From Bacillota bacterium (lineage in GTDB: Bacteria; Bacillota; Bacilli; Paenibacillales; NBRC-103111), in NCBI GenBank assembly GCA_023386955.1, contig JAEWIS010000035.1, positions 1 to 64,000 of the forward strand: a stretch of DNA of 64,000 nt, read 5' to 3'. The notes under the pieces are model-generated. The model ran no database searches. It saw only the letters and a list, made by a program, of their open reading frames with translations, and was not told where the DNA came from. The position numbers were made by a program, and so were the translations under genes. Numbering within the stretch: the stretch's first letter is position 1; every line of letters starts with the position of its first letter. Shown here piece after piece: positions 16,709 to 26,454 of the stretch.

Positions 16709-18938
16709 GGAGCCCAACGCACAGCAGATCGAGGAACAACAGATTTACCGTCAGTTTGGTGTAACCGACGAGGAGTATGCCAAGATCTGCGGCTTCCTTG
16801 GACGCAAGCCCAATTATGTGGAAATCGGCGTGTTCAGCGTCATGTGGTCGGAGCACTGCTCCTACAAAAATTCCAAGGTTGTGCTGAAAAAATTCCCCGT
16901 TACCGGACCGAAGGTCCTGATGGGCCCCGGCGAAGGTGCGGGTATCGTGGACATCGGCGACAACCAGGCAGTTGTATTCAAAATCGAAAGCCATAACCAC
17001 CCTTCGGCAGTGGAGCCGTACCAAGGCGCTGCAACAGGGGTGGGCGGCATTATCCGGGATATTTTTTCCATGGGCTCACGGCCGATTGCACTGCTCAATT
17101 CCTTGCGCTTCGGCAAGCTGAACAACGAACGGGTGAAATATCTGTTCGAGCATGTGGTATCCGGTATTGCAGGCTACGGCAACTGTATCGGCATCCCCAC
17201 CGTTGGCGGGGAAGTAATGTTTGACGAAAGCTACGAGGGCAATCCGCTGGTGAACGCCATGTGCGTCGGACTTATCGACCATGACAAAATCCAGAAGGGC
17301 GTCGCCCAAGGCATCGGCAACCCCGTGTTCTACGTGGGACCGGCAACCGGACGGGACGGCATTCACGGCGCCACCTTCGCTTCCGTTGAACTGACAGAGG
17401 AGTCCGAGGCCAAGCGGACAGCTGTTCAGGTAGGCGATCCTTTTATGGAAAAGCTGGTGCTGGAAGCCACATTGGAGCTGATCGACTCCGGTATTGTAGT
17501 CGGCATTCAGGATATGGGTGCAGCGGGACTTACCTGCTCCAGCTCGGAAATGGCCAGCAAGGCCGGCAACGGCATGGAGCTGTACCTGGACGAGGTGCCT
17601 CAGCGTGAGGAGGGCATGACTCCTTACGAAATGATGCTCTCCGAATCCCAGGAGCGGATGCTGTTTGTAGTCAAGCCGGAGCATGAGGCCCAGGCCAAGG
17701 AGATTTTTGAGCGTTGGGGACTCCATTGCGCCAAGGTGGGCAAAGTAACCGATGACGGCAACCTGAAGCTGTTCCACAAGGGTGAGCTGGTAGGCGACAT
17801 GCCGGTAACGGCCTTGGTGGACGAGTGCCCCATGTACCACAAGGCTTCTGAAGTGCCTGCTTATTATGTGGAAAATGCAGCTGTAGACACTCTGCGTTAC
17901 CCGGCCCCGGCCAATCTGGAGGAGGCGCTGCTCAAGGTGCTCGGCTCTCCGACTGTAGCCAGCAAGGAATGGGTATATAACCAGTACGACTTCATGGTGC
18001 GGACGGAAACCTTCGTGCAGCCAGGTTCGGATGCGGCGGTAGTGGGTGTGCCCGGCACACGGAAGGCGCTGGCCATGACCACGGACTGCAACAGCCGGTT
18101 TGTTTACCTGGACCCTGAGGTGGGTGGGGCTATTGCCTTGGCCGAAGCGGCCCGGAATATCGTATGCTCCGGCGGCGAACCTCTGGCGATTACGGATAAC
18201 CTGAATTTTGGCAGCCCGGAGAAGCCGGAGATTTTCTGGCAGTTGGAAAAAGCAGTGGACGGCATGGCGGAGGCCTGCCGGCGTCTTGGCACGCCTGTTA
18301 TCGGCGGCAACGTGAGCTTGTACAATGAGAACAACAAAGGTGCGATTTACCCCACGCCGGTGGTAGGTATGGTGGGTCTGGTCCATGATACCGACCATAT
18401 CACCACTCAGGGCTTCAAGCAGGAGGGGGATGTAATCCTTCTGTTGGGTGAAACCCGCGCTGAACTGGGCGGCAGCGAGTTCCAGTATGCCGTTCACGGT
18501 GTGACCGAAGGACGTCCGCCGGTGATTGATTTGGATGTGGAAAAGAAGCTTTTGGACGGTTTGCTCTCCGCGATTCAGTCAGGTCTGGTGGCTTCGGCCC
18601 ATGACGTATCCGACGGCGGCTTGGCTGCGGCTTTGGCAGAGTCTTGTATCAGCGGCCGGGTTGGCGCTAGTGTGAAGCTTGCTTCGGAGCTGCGTGCGGA
18701 TCACCTGCTGTTCAGCGAAAGCCAGTCCCGGATATTGGTGAGCGTGAAGGCGGATAAGGCTGCTGCGCTGGTTGCCCATTTGTCCGCTGCCGGTGTTCCC
18801 GTAGGTGAGATTGGCCGTGTGGCCGCTGCCCGCGGTGATTTGAAGATTGAAGTGAATGGAACCACGATCCTCGACACTCCCGTTGCGAAGCTAGAAAAGG
18901 TTTGGAAGGATGCGATTCCATGTCTGATGAAATCCTGA
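16686..18938 (+). CDS. purL: FGAM synthase, PurL synthetase subunit
   Basis: This 750-residue small-type PurL performs ATP-dependent amination of FGAR. It contains the duplicated AIRS-like halves, with [16 protein letters not shown] and [20 protein letters not shown] in the first half and [16 protein letters not shown] in the second. Length matches the roughly 742-residue Bacillus type, which depends on PurS and PurQ. It overlaps purQ by 23 bases and purF by 19. GGAGGG precedes the ATG. Confidence 0.97.
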   Translation: MAQQLSAKEPNAQQIEEQQIYRQFGVTDEEYAKICGFLGRKPNYVEIGVFSVMWSEHCSYKNSKVVLKKFPVTGPKVLMGPGEGAGIVDIGDNQAVVFKIESHNHPSAVEPYQGAATGVGGIIRDIFSMGSRPIALLNSLRFGKLNNERVKYLFEHVVSGIAGYGNCIGIPTVGGEVMFDESYEGNPLVNAMCVGLIDHDKIQKGVAQGIGNPVFYVGPATGRDGIHGATFASVELTEESEAKRTAVQVGDPFMEKLVLEATLELIDSGIVVGIQDMGAAGLTCSSSEMASKAGNGMELYLDEVPQREEGMTPYEMMLSESQERMLFVVKPEHEAQAKEIFERWGLHCAKVGKVTDDGNLKLFHKGELVGDMPVTALVDECPMYHKASEVPAYYVENAAVDTLRYPAPANLEEALLKVLGSPTVASKEWVYNQYDFMVRTETFVQPGSDAAVVGVPGTRKALAMTTDCNSRFVYLDPEVGGAIALAEAARNIVCSGGEPLAITDNLNFGSPEKPEIFWQLEKAVDGMAEACRRLGTPVIGGNVSLYNENNKGAIYPTPVVGMVGLVHDTDHITTQGFKQEGDVILLLGETRAELGGSEFQYAVHGVTEGRPPVIDLDVEKKLLDGLLSAIQSGLVASAHDVSDGGLAAALAESCISGRVGASVKLASELRADHLLFSESQSRILVSVKADKAAALVAHLSAAGVPVGEIGRVAAARGDLKIEVNGTTILDTPVAKLEKVWKDAIPCLMKS

Positions 18939-20401
18939 CCCACTCCGACCAGCCCGCATTATGGACAGGCCGGTATTATAACGAGGGTGTAGACTCTCAG
19001 GTGTTCGACAAGCTGAAGGAAGAGTGCGGCGTCTTCGGTGTGTTCAACCATACCGAGGCGTCGGCCTTGGCCTACTTCGGCCTTCACGCGCTCCAGCACC
19101 GGGGGGAGGAATCCTCCGGCATCTGCACCACCGACGGCGAGCAGTTCTACGTCCACCGGGGTATGGGACTGGTGAAGGAAGTTTTTGATAATGACAAGAT
19201 TCTGTCACTGAAGGGCTCCACCGCTATCGGGCACGTGCGCTATTCCACAGCGGGCGCCAGCAAGCTGCAGAATGCGCAGCCGCTGGTGTTCCGCTTCCGC
19301 GGCGGCGATCTGGCCATTGCCACCAACGGCAATCTGGTGAATGCCGATGAGCTGCGCCGGGAGCTGGAGGAGGCAGGCTCCATCTTCCAGACCACCAGCG
19401 ATACGGAGGTGCTGATCCACCTGATCGCCCGTTCCAAGCACCATGATCCGAGGTTGGCGGTAAAAGAAGCACTGCAGCGGGTGGTGGGCGGCTTTGCCTT
19501 CCTGATTCTGATCAACGACACACTGTTCGTGGCCCAGGATCCTAACGGCCTGCGGCCGTTAATGATCGGTACCCTGGACGGGGGATATGTCTTCGCCTCC
19601 GAAACCTGCGCCTTCGAGACGGTAGGTGCGGCGTATATGCGGGATGTGCAGCCGGGTGAGCTGCTGATTTTTGACAAGGACGGCATGACGGAGGACCGGT
19701 TCGCCGAGATGACCCGGCGTTCCCTGTGCGCCATGGAGTTCATCTACTTCTCCCGTCCGGACAGCGATGTGGACAATATCAACCTGCATATGGCCCGGAA
19801 GCGGATGGGGATGCGGCTGGCTATGGAAAGCTTTGTTGACGCGGATGTGGTGACCGGTGTGCCGGACTCCAGTATCTCCGCGGCTATCGGCTTTGCCGAA
19901 CAGACGGGCATCCCGTACGAGATCGGGCTGATCAAAAACCGCTACACCGGCCGGACCTTCATCCAGCCCAGCCAGGAACTGCGGGAGCGGGGCGTCAAGA
20001 TGAAGCTGTCCGCGGTGCGCAAGGTGGTGGAGGGCAAGCGGGTGGTCATGATCGACGACTCCATTGTCCGCGGCACTACATCCCTGCGGATTGTGAACAT
20101 GCTGCGGGAGGCAGGGGCGAAGGAGGTCCATGTACGGATCAGCTCGCCGCCTTATATGAACCCCTGCTTCTACGGCATCGATACGCCCAGCCGGGAGGAG
20201 CTGATCGCCTCCAGCAAAACAGTGGAGGAGATCCGCCAGGCTATCCACGCGGACTCGCTGCATTTCCTGTCCAAGCAGGGCCTGATCGAGGCCATCGGTC
20301 GGTCGGCCGGAGAGTACAACCGGGGCATGTGCCTGGGCTGCTTCGACAACGACTACCCCACTCCGGTGGAGGATGCGGAGCAGGCGGGCTGCGGGTGTTA
20401 G
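18920..20401 (+). CDS. purF: Amidophosphoribosyltransferase
   Basis: This protein of about 493 residues is the committing enzyme that forms phosphoribosylamine from PRPP and glutamine. The glutaminase nucleophile is Cys36 in [10 protein letters not shown], so maturation must remove a 35-residue propeptide, longer than the 11 residues of B. subtilis PurF. The PRPP loop is [14 protein letters not shown]. Late cysteines (MNPCFYG and [10 protein letters not shown]) agree with the Bacillus-type Fe-S enzyme. The ATG at 18920 follows GGAAGGA by 9 bases and overlaps purL by 19 bases. Confidence 0.95.
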   Translation: MSDEILTHSDQPALWTGRYYNEGVDSQVFDKLKEECGVFGVFNHTEASALAYFGLHALQHRGEESSGICTTDGEQFYVHRGMGLVKEVFDNDKILSLKGSTAIGHVRYSTAGASKLQNAQPLVFRFRGGDLAIATNGNLVNADELRRELEEAGSIFQTTSDTEVLIHLIARSKHHDPRLAVKEALQRVVGGFAFLILINDTLFVAQDPNGLRPLMIGTLDGGYVFASETCAFETVGAAYMRDVQPGELLIFDKDGMTEDRFAEMTRRSLCAMEFIYFSRPDSDVDNINLHMARKRMGMRLAMESFVDADVVTGVPDSSISAAIGFAEQTGIPYEIGLIKNRYTGRTFIQPSQELRERGVKMKLSAVRKVVEGKRVVMIDDSIVRGTTSLRIVNMLREAGAKEVHVRISSPPYMNPCFYGIDTPSREELIASSKTVEEIRQAIHADSLHFLSKQGLIEAIGRSAGEYNRGMCLGCFDNDYPTPVEDAEQAGCGC

Positions 20402-20499
20402 TTGGTGCGGGCGCGATGCGACGCGGCGACGGCGTCTTCACACAGTGATGTTGCCTTGCACAACGGCGCCGGCATAACACAGCTATTTTGCCCAACACG

Positions 20500-20690
20500 A
20501 AATTACGACATTTTTTGTCTGTTATTCGCCTTTTCCCGCTGAAAAAGCGGAAATAGCAGCATCTTTTGTCTGCTATTTCTGTCAAAGTGGCATGATTGGA
20601 CAACTTTTGTGTGGATAGCAGACATTTCATGTCGTTATTTTGCCCCGCGGGGTCAAAATTTTTAAATAGCAGACATTGTTTGCCGCTAAC
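20500..20690. repeat. Four palindromes in the purF-purM gap
   Basis: Copies at 20500-20526, 20551-20578, 20613-20640 and 20664-20690 all fit AAATAGCAGACAT followed by TTTGTCTGCTATTT, a near-perfect 27-28 bp inverted repeat. They lie in the same gap as short GC palindromes (CCCGCTGAAAAAGCGG at about 20535, CCCCGCGGGG at 20643). The gap of 384 bases contains no gene. Confidence 0.85.
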
Positions 20691-20785
20691 ATCCTCCCCC
20701 AACTTTAGCAGAGCAGGGAAGTGGAGGGCATTCCGGCAGCATGCTGCACAACCATATATTTATTTACCCAAAGGAGCGAATCCCG

Positions 20786-21826
20786 GTGTCAGAAGCCTAC
20801 AAAGAAGCTGGTGTCGATATAGCCGCAGGCAATGAAGCGGTGGAGAGGATGAAGAAGCACGTCAGCCGGACCATGCGTCCTGAGGTGCTGACGGGTCTGG
20901 GCGGCTTCGGCGGCCTGTTCGGACTGGACAAAAGCGGCTACAAGGACCCGGTTCTGGTTTCCGGTACGGACGGCGTGGGGACCAAGCTGAAGCTGGCCTT
21001 CGAAATGGACAAGCATGATACCATCGGCATCGATGCGGTGGCCATGTGCGTCAACGACATTGTGGTGTCGGGCGCCGAACCCCTGTTCTTCCTGGATTAT
21101 CTGGCTTGCGGCAAGCTGGTACCGGAAAAGATTGAAGCGATTGTGTCCGGCGTGGCCGAGGGCTGCGTTCAGGCAGGCTGTGCGCTGATCGGCGGCGAAA
21201 CCGCCGAGATGCCGGGTATGTACCAGGACGGCGAATACGATATCGCCGGTTTCTCCGTGGGCGTCGTGGACCGCCCGAAGATTGTGGATGGCAGTGCTAT
21301 CCGCGCAGGTGATGCGGTTATCGGGCTGGGCTCCACAGGCGTCCACAGCAACGGCTTCTCCTTGGTGCGCAAGCTCCTGCTGGAGACTCAAGGCTACAGC
21401 CTGGATGCCCGGATAGAAGGCTTGAACGGAACCCTCGGCGAGGTGCTGCTGACGCCGACGAAGATTTATGTGAAGTCCATCCTGGCGCTTTTGCGGGAGG
21501 TAGAGGTTAGAGGCATGGCCCACATTACCGGCGGCGGATTCCTGGAGAATATCCCGCGCTGCCTGCCGGACGGAGTCAATGTGGAGATCGACTACGGCTC
21601 CTGGCCGATCCATCCTGTGTTCAATTTGATGCAAAAAGACGGCAACATCACCAACAACGATATGTTCCGCACCTTCAACATGGGCATCGGCATGGTGCTG
21701 ATTGTGCCGGAGGCGGACGCGGAGAAGGCGTTGAAGCTGGCAGAGGAGCACGGGGAAAAGGCATACCGCCTGGGCCGTGTGACTGCCGGTGAGAAGATCG
21801 TCACCTTTACGGGTGCGGAGGTATGA
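20786..21826 (+). CDS. purM: AIR synthetase
   Basis: This 346-residue phosphoribosylformylglycinamidine cyclo-ligase closes the imidazole ring, giving AIR. ATP-binding and signature segments are [28 protein letters not shown] and [14 protein letters not shown] at 20786 is the likely start: it follows AAAGGAGCG at about 9 bases and gives the usual 346-residue length. An ATG at 20741 would add 15 atypical residues. Its stop overlaps the purN start as ATGA. Confidence 0.94.
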   Translation: MSEAYKEAGVDIAAGNEAVERMKKHVSRTMRPEVLTGLGGFGGLFGLDKSGYKDPVLVSGTDGVGTKLKLAFEMDKHDTIGIDAVAMCVNDIVVSGAEPLFFLDYLACGKLVPEKIEAIVSGVAEGCVQAGCALIGGETAEMPGMYQDGEYDIAGFSVGVVDRPKIVDGSAIRAGDAVIGLGSTGVHSNGFSLVRKLLLETQGYSLDARIEGLNGTLGEVLLTPTKIYVKSILALLREVEVRGMAHITGGGFLENIPRCLPDGVNVEIDYGSWPIHPVFNLMQKDGNITNNDMFRTFNMGIGMVLIVPEADAEKALKLAEEHGEKAYRLGRVTAGEKIVTFTGAEV

Positions 21827-22539
21827 GAAGCGAGGCCTCTTTTTCGGGAGAGGCGTTGGGCGGAGGGACCGCTGCCAGCCGGGATCAAGCAGCCTTGGCG
21901 GAGCGCCGGCGGGGGCAGCCTCTACGGGTAGCGGTGTTTGCCTCCGGCGGGGGCAGCAACTTCCAGGCGCTGGCGGATGCCATCGCAGACGGCAGGCTCC
22001 AAGCAGAGCTGAAGCTGCTGGTCTGTGACAAACCCCAGGCCCCGGTAGTGGAGCGGGCGGCCAAGGCGGGTGTGCCCGCTTTTGTCTTTCGGCCCAAGGA
22101 ATACCCCAGCCGTGAAGGCTACGAGGAAGAGATTTTGCGGCGGCTCCGTGAGGCTGACGTAGAGCTGGTGGTGCTGGCCGGGTACATGCGGATTCTGACG
22201 GATGTGATGGTGCAGGGTTATTGGGGGCGGATGCTGAATATCCATCCCTCGCTTTTGCCGTCTTTTCCCGGGATGCATGCGGTCCGGCAGGCGTTGGAGT
22301 ACGGGGTCAAGGTTACCGGTGTAACCGTGCATCTGGTAGACGGCGGGCTGGACAGCGGCCCCATTGTGGCCCAGCGGGCGGTGGAGCTCCGGGAGGATGA
22401 CACGGAGGAGACCGTCAGCGAACGGATTCATCACATCGAGCATCAGCTATATCCTCAAGTGGTGCAGGATATCGCAACCGGAAGAATCGTGCTGGAGCAG
22501 TTGGCGGGACGGAATCAAATTAAAAAGGACGGGATATGA
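21823..22539 (+). CDS. purN: GAR formyltransferase (folate-dependent)
   Basis: This 238-residue enzyme transfers the formyl group of 10-formyl-THF to [18 protein letters not shown] opens the core; [12 protein letters not shown] holds the catalytic Asn and His, and DSGPIVAQ the catalytic Asp. About 34 extra N-terminal residues precede the core compared with Bacillus PurN. An internal start is possible, but the ATGA overlap with purM and the GGAGGT site support the one given. purH follows after four bases. Confidence 0.94.
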   Translation: MRSEASFSGEALGGGTAASRDQAALAERRRGQPLRVAVFASGGGSNFQALADAIADGRLQAELKLLVCDKPQAPVVERAAKAGVPAFVFRPKEYPSREGYEEEILRRLREADVELVVLAGYMRILTDVMVQGYWGRMLNIHPSLLPSFPGMHAVRQALEYGVKVTGVTVHLVDGGLDSGPIVAQRAVELREDDTEETVSERIHHIEHQLYPQVVQDIATGRIVLEQLAGRNQIKKDGI

Positions 22540-22543
22540 ACTC

Positions 22544-23728
22544 ATGAGTCAGAACGCGGAATCCAAGGAATTGACCCTTCGTTACGGCATGAACCCGCAT
22601 CAGAAACAGGCTAAGCTCACCCATGATGCAGCCCTTCCCATTAAGGTGGTCAACGGGGACCCGGGTTACATCAATCTGCTGGATGCCCTGAACGGCTTCC
22701 AGCTGGCCCGGGAGCTGCGACGCGCCACCGGGTTGCCGGCGGCAGCATCATTCAAACACGTGAGCCCTGCGGGAGCGGCGGTTGCTGTTCCGCTGACAGA
22801 GGAGCTGGCCAAGGCGTATTTTGTGGAGGGGCTTGAGCTTTCTCCACTGGCTACAGCCTATGCCCGTGCCCGGGGAGCGGATCGCATGTCCTCATTCGGC
22901 GATGCGGCCGCTCTGTCCGATGTGGTGGATGCGTCCACGGCTCTTCTTTTGAAGCGGGAGGTATCCGACCTGGTAGTGGCTCCGGGGTATACGGATGAAG
23001 CGCTGGAGATTCTGAAGGCGAAGAAGGGCGGCAAGTACCTGATTCTGCAAATCGACCCCGAGTATGTGCCCGATCCGGTGGAAAGCCGCAAGCTGTTCGG
23101 CCTGACCCTGCAGCAGGAGCGCAACAATGCGGTGATCGACGAGGAAGCGCTGACCCATATTGTCACCCAAAACACAGATCTGCCGGAGCAGGCCAAGCGG
23201 GATTTGCTGATTGCTCTGGTTACGTTAAAATACACCCAGTCCAACTCCATTGTGTACGCCCTGGACGGACAAACCATCGGCATCGGCGCCGGACAGCAGT
23301 CGCGGATTCACTGCACCCGGCTGGCCGGGGACAAGGCAGACCGCTGGTTCCTGCGGCAGCATCCGGCGGCGCTTAGCATGAGCTTCCGCCCGGGCCTCTC
23401 CCGTGCCGAACAGAACAACGCCATCGACCTGTGGCTGGAGGAGGAGCTGACTCCGGTGGAGCAGGCAGCATGGGAAGCAGCATTCGCCGAGGTGCCGGCC
23501 AAGCTGACCCGCGAGGAAAAGCGGGCCTGGCTGAACAAGCTGACCGGCGTATCCTACGGCTCGGATGCGTTCCTGCCCTTCCGGGACAACCTGGACCGGG
23601 CCAGCCGCAGCGGCGTCAAGTATGTAGCCCAAGCCGGCAGCTCGATGCGCGACGAGGAAGTGGTCCAAGCCGCCAACGACTACGGCATGGTTATGGCCTA
23701 TTCCGGTGTCCGTTTGTTCCACCATTGA
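22544..23728 (+). CDS. purH: Stand-alone AICAR formyltransferase (purH C-terminal half only)
   Basis: This 394-residue protein aligns only with the AICAR transformylase half of PurH/ATIC; the N-terminal IMP cyclohydrolase (MGS-like) domain of about 195 residues is absent. It begins near LRYGMNPHQK. The catalytic Lys71-His72 (KHVSPAG) correspond to human ATIC Lys266-His267. GIGAGQQSRIHCTRLAGDKA and the ending VRLFHH look closer to eukaryotic ATIC than to E. coli PurH, judged from memory. The ATG at 22544 is 4 bases after purN. It forms FAICAR; the missing cyclisation is probably done by the PurO-like protein two positions downstream. Confidence 0.92.
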   Translation: MSQNAESKELTLRYGMNPHQKQAKLTHDAALPIKVVNGDPGYINLLDALNGFQLARELRRATGLPAAASFKHVSPAGAAVAVPLTEELAKAYFVEGLELSPLATAYARARGADRMSSFGDAAALSDVVDASTALLLKREVSDLVVAPGYTDEALEILKAKKGGKYLILQIDPEYVPDPVESRKLFGLTLQQERNNAVIDEEALTHIVTQNTDLPEQAKRDLLIALVTLKYTQSNSIVYALDGQTIGIGAGQQSRIHCTRLAGDKADRWFLRQHPAALSMSFRPGLSRAEQNNAIDLWLEEELTPVEQAAWEAAFAEVPAKLTREEKRAWLNKLTGVSYGSDAFLPFRDNLDRASRSGVKYVAQAGSSMRDEEVVQAANDYGMVMAYSGVRLFHH

Positions 23729-23794
23729 TATCTGACAATGGCGCGCCCTGCCAGCCCTGGACCCCTTGTAACCAACCTGGGTGCAAGGGGGCCA

Positions 23795-24230
23795 AGCTCT
23801 AACGGAACTCAGAAGCGCTTAGCGTGCTAAAATGACCCGATAGAAACTCTAACGGAACTGAGAAGCGATTAGCAGGGGAAAACGGGGGGTTGAGAGTAAA
23901 ATCAGGCTCCTAAGGATCGCTGAGTTCCGTTTAAATGCAAAGTTACTCCAAAACCGCCTGGAAGAGTCGCTGAGTTCCGTTAGCCGGTGGGTACAGCATT
24001 ATGTGAACCTAAGCATGCTGTCGGACGACAACGGATTAAGCTCTAACGGAACTTAGAAGCGCTTAGCATGCAAAAATGACCCGATAGAAACTCTAACGGA
24101 ACTGAGAAGCGACTAGCAGGGGAAAACGGGGATTTGAGAGTAAAATCAGGCTTCTAAGGGTGGCTGAGTTCCGTTAAAAACCAAAGTTACTCCAAAACCG
24201 CCCGTAAGAGTCGCTGAGTTCCGTTAGCCG
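23795..24230. repeat. Duplicated 192-bp block of palindromic repeats between purH and purO
   Basis: Two direct copies of exactly 192 bp (23795-23986 and 24039-24230), about 90% alike, are separated by 52 bases. Each contains two forward units (TAACGGAACT(C/G)AGAAGCG) and two reverse units (CGCTGAGTTCCGTTAG). A CCCCTTG/CAAGGGG hairpin (23762-23790) lies just before. The gap of 570 bases has no gene; the block splits what is normally a compact operon end. Confidence 0.9.
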
Positions 24231-24298
24231 ACTGAGTGCAGCCTCGCGGGACACCGGCGAGCCAAGCAAGGAATTTTTTGAAGAAGGAGGCACCAGGC

Positions 24299-25042
24299 AT
24301 GACAACCAACCATACCAATAGAGCCGCGCTTGCGGATGCTTATTTGAAAGAGCTCCAGAACAACTCGTACCCCGGCCGGGGCATCGTCATCGGCTTGTCC
24401 GAGGACGGAGAGCAGTATGTTCAGGTGTACTGGATTATGGGACGCAGCGAAAACAGCCGCAACCGGGTGTTTATCGCCGAGGACAACGGCTTTCTGCGGA
24501 CGGAGGCCCGCGATCCCGCCAAGCTTACCGACCCGTCGTTGATTATCTACTATCCGCTGAAGCATCTGGGCGGTGCCCATATCGTCACCAACGGTGACCA
24601 GACGGACACCATCCACGAAGCGCTCCAGCATGGCGGCAGCTTCGAGGGTGCCTTGACCACCCGGACCTATGAGCCGGACGGCCCCAACTTCACCCCGCGG
24701 ATCAGCGGGTTCACGGATCTGGCGGACAGCCAGTTTGCCTATAAGCTGTCCATCCTGAAGTCCGCCGGCAACACCGAGGACCAAACCCTGCGCCACACCT
24801 ACACCTACGAAAAAGCGCTGCCCGGCTTTGGCCACTGCATCCACACCTATGAAGGCGACGGCAATCCGCTGCCCTCCTTCACCGGAGAGCCCCGGCTGGT
24901 GCCTTTGCGCGGCAACGCGGAAACCATCGCCAACACCTACTGGAGCCTGCTTAACCCGGATAACCGCATTTCCCTGCTGGTCAAAACCATCCGCCGGAAC
25001 AGCGGTGAAACCGGACTTGTCATCATAAATAAGGAGTCGTGA
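24299..25042 (+). CDS. purO: PurO-family IMP cyclohydrolase
   Basis: This 247-residue protein resembles the PurO IMP cyclohydrolase family (PF07826), first described in methanogenic archaea, where it replaces the PurH N-terminal domain. Features are PGRGIVIGLSEDG, YWIMGRSENSRNR (residues 44-56, with the GRS..SRNR signature) and ARDPAKLTDPSLIIYYPL. It would close FAICAR to IMP, the step missing from the truncated purH. The position between purH and purD supports this. The ATG at 24299 follows GAAGGAGG at 8 bases; purD starts two bases after the stop. The family call is from recognised motifs, not a search. Confidence 0.85.
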   Translation: MTTNHTNRAALADAYLKELQNNSYPGRGIVIGLSEDGEQYVQVYWIMGRSENSRNRVFIAEDNGFLRTEARDPAKLTDPSLIIYYPLKHLGGAHIVTNGDQTDTIHEALQHGGSFEGALTTRTYEPDGPNFTPRISGFTDLADSQFAYKLSILKSAGNTEDQTLRHTYTYEKALPGFGHCIHTYEGDGNPLPSFTGEPRLVPLRGNAETIANTYWSLLNPDNRISLLVKTIRRNSGETGLVIINKES

Positions 25043-25044
25043 CC

Positions 25045-26313
25045 ATGCGGATTTTAGTCATTGGCAAAGGCGGCCGGGAGCATGCCATTCTGTGGGCGCT
25101 GGCCAAAAGCCCCAAGGTATCCAAGCTGTACTGCGCTCCGGGCAACGGCGGCATTGCCTCCTTGGCGGAATGTGTGCCCATCAAGGAGCTGGAGTTCGAG
25201 AAGATCAGCGCTTTTGCGTTGGAGCAAAAAATCGATCTGGTGATGGTTGCCCCTGACGACCCGCTGGTAGCCGGGCTGGTGGACCATCTGGAGGCGAAGG
25301 GCATCACCGCTTACGGCCCCCGCCAAAACGCCGCCCTCATCGAAGGCAGCAAGGTGTTCACCAAACAGCTGATGATCCAATACGGCATTCCGACGGCCGC
25401 CTATGCCAGCTTCACTGGCTACGACGAGGCAGTGGCCTATGTGCGTGCCCAAGGCGCGCCAATTGTGGTGAAGGCTGACGGGCTGGCCGCAGGCAAGGGT
25501 GTCATCGTGGCCAAAACAGTAGAAGAGGCGGAGGAAGCCCTGAAAAGCATCCTCTTGGACAAGGTGTTCGGCGCCTCCGGCAGCAGCGTAGTCATCGAGG
25601 AATTCCTCGAGGGACAGGAAATGTCCCTGTTATCCTTCGTGGACGGCACCACCGTGAAGCCCATGGCTCCCTCCCAGGACCACAAGCAGGTTTTCGACAA
25701 CGATCAAGGCCCCAACACCGGCGGTATGGGCACTTATTCCCCGCTGCCGCATATCCCCGAGTCGGTGGTGGAGGAGGCGCTGGCCAACATTGTGCGCCCC
25801 ATGGCCGAGGCTCTGGTCAAGGAAGGCCGCCCCTTCAAGGGCATTCTGTACGCCGGACTGATGCTGACCAATAAAGGTGTCAAAACCATCGAGTTCAACG
25901 CCCGCTTTGGCGATCCGGAAACCCAGGTGCTTTTGCCCAAGCTGAAAACGGATCTGGTGGATATCATGCTGGCTACCCTGGACGGCACTTTGGATCAATT
26001 GGACATCGAATGGACCGATGAAGCTGCGGTTTGCGTCGTACTGGCTTCCCCCGGTTATCCGGGCTCCTATCCCACCGGTCTCACCATCAGCGGTTTGGAT
26101 CAAATAAGCCCTGAGGCCATGGTATTCCACGCCGGAACAGCGCTTGGCCAGAGCGGAGAAATTGTAACCGCCGGAGGCCGTGTGCTGAACGTGGTCGGAC
26201 TGGGCAAGGACATTGCCGAAGCCCGGGAGAACGTCTACGCCGAGGTGCGCAAAATCGGCTTCGACGGCGCCCATTACCGGACGGATATCGCAGCGAAGGC
26301 ACTGAAGGGATAA
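25045..26313 (+). CDS. purD: Phosphoribosylamine-glycine ligase (GAR synthetase)
   Basis: This 422-residue ATP-grasp enzyme joins phosphoribosylamine and glycine. It has the N-terminal LVIGKGGREHAILWAL, the ATP-grasp loop KADGLAAGKGVIVA, the metal and glycine site IEFNARFGDPETQ, and the C-terminal PurD domain. The ATG at 25045 follows AAGGAG by 8 bases; a GTG two codons earlier is less likely. Last gene of the operon, followed by a strong terminator. Confidence 0.97.
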   Translation: MRILVIGKGGREHAILWALAKSPKVSKLYCAPGNGGIASLAECVPIKELEFEKISAFALEQKIDLVMVAPDDPLVAGLVDHLEAKGITAYGPRQNAALIEGSKVFTKQLMIQYGIPTAAYASFTGYDEAVAYVRAQGAPIVVKADGLAAGKGVIVAKTVEEAEEALKSILLDKVFGASGSSVVIEEFLEGQEMSLLSFVDGTTVKPMAPSQDHKQVFDNDQGPNTGGMGTYSPLPHIPESVVEEALANIVRPMAEALVKEGRPFKGILYAGLMLTNKGVKTIEFNARFGDPETQVLLPKLKTDLVDIMLATLDGTLDQLDIEWTDEAAVCVVLASPGYPGSYPTGLTISGLDQISPEAMVFHAGTALGQSGEIVTAGGRVLNVVGLGKDIAEARENVYAEVRKIGFDGAHYRTDIAAKALKG

Positions 26314-26344
26314 TCCTGTTTATCTGAACAAACGGCCTGATCAT

Positions 26345-26376
26345 AAAGCGGTTCTCCTATGCGGGGCCGCTTTTTT
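26345..26376 (+). terminator. Intrinsic terminator of the pur operon
   Basis: AAAGCGG (26345-26351) pairs with CCGCTTT (26367-26373), ending in a run of six T. It lies 32 bases after the purD stop. Confidence 0.85.
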
Positions 26377-26420
26377 GATGTACTGTTTGGCTTTGCCGAA
26401 GCGTGAGGGACTGATTTTTT

Positions 26421-26429
26421 TGGTATACT
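26421..26429 (+). promoter_or_regulatory. Extended -10 element of the LysR gene
   Basis: TGGTATACT (26421-26429 allowing for one base) is an extended -10, about 26 bases upstream of the ATG at 26455. No clear -35 is seen. Confidence 0.4.
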
Positions 26430-26454
26430 GGTAAGAAAAAAAGGAACCGCGACC

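Noticed and set aside
22364..22543. N-terminal extension of the purH gene that might hold the missing cyclohydrolase domain
   Set aside because: The 60 extra codons lie out of frame inside purN, have no MGS-like motifs and are far too short for the cyclohydrolase domain.
23795..24230. Possible CRISPR array
   Set aside because: Units are inverted as well as direct, spacing is irregular, spacers themselves are repeated, and no cas genes are present.
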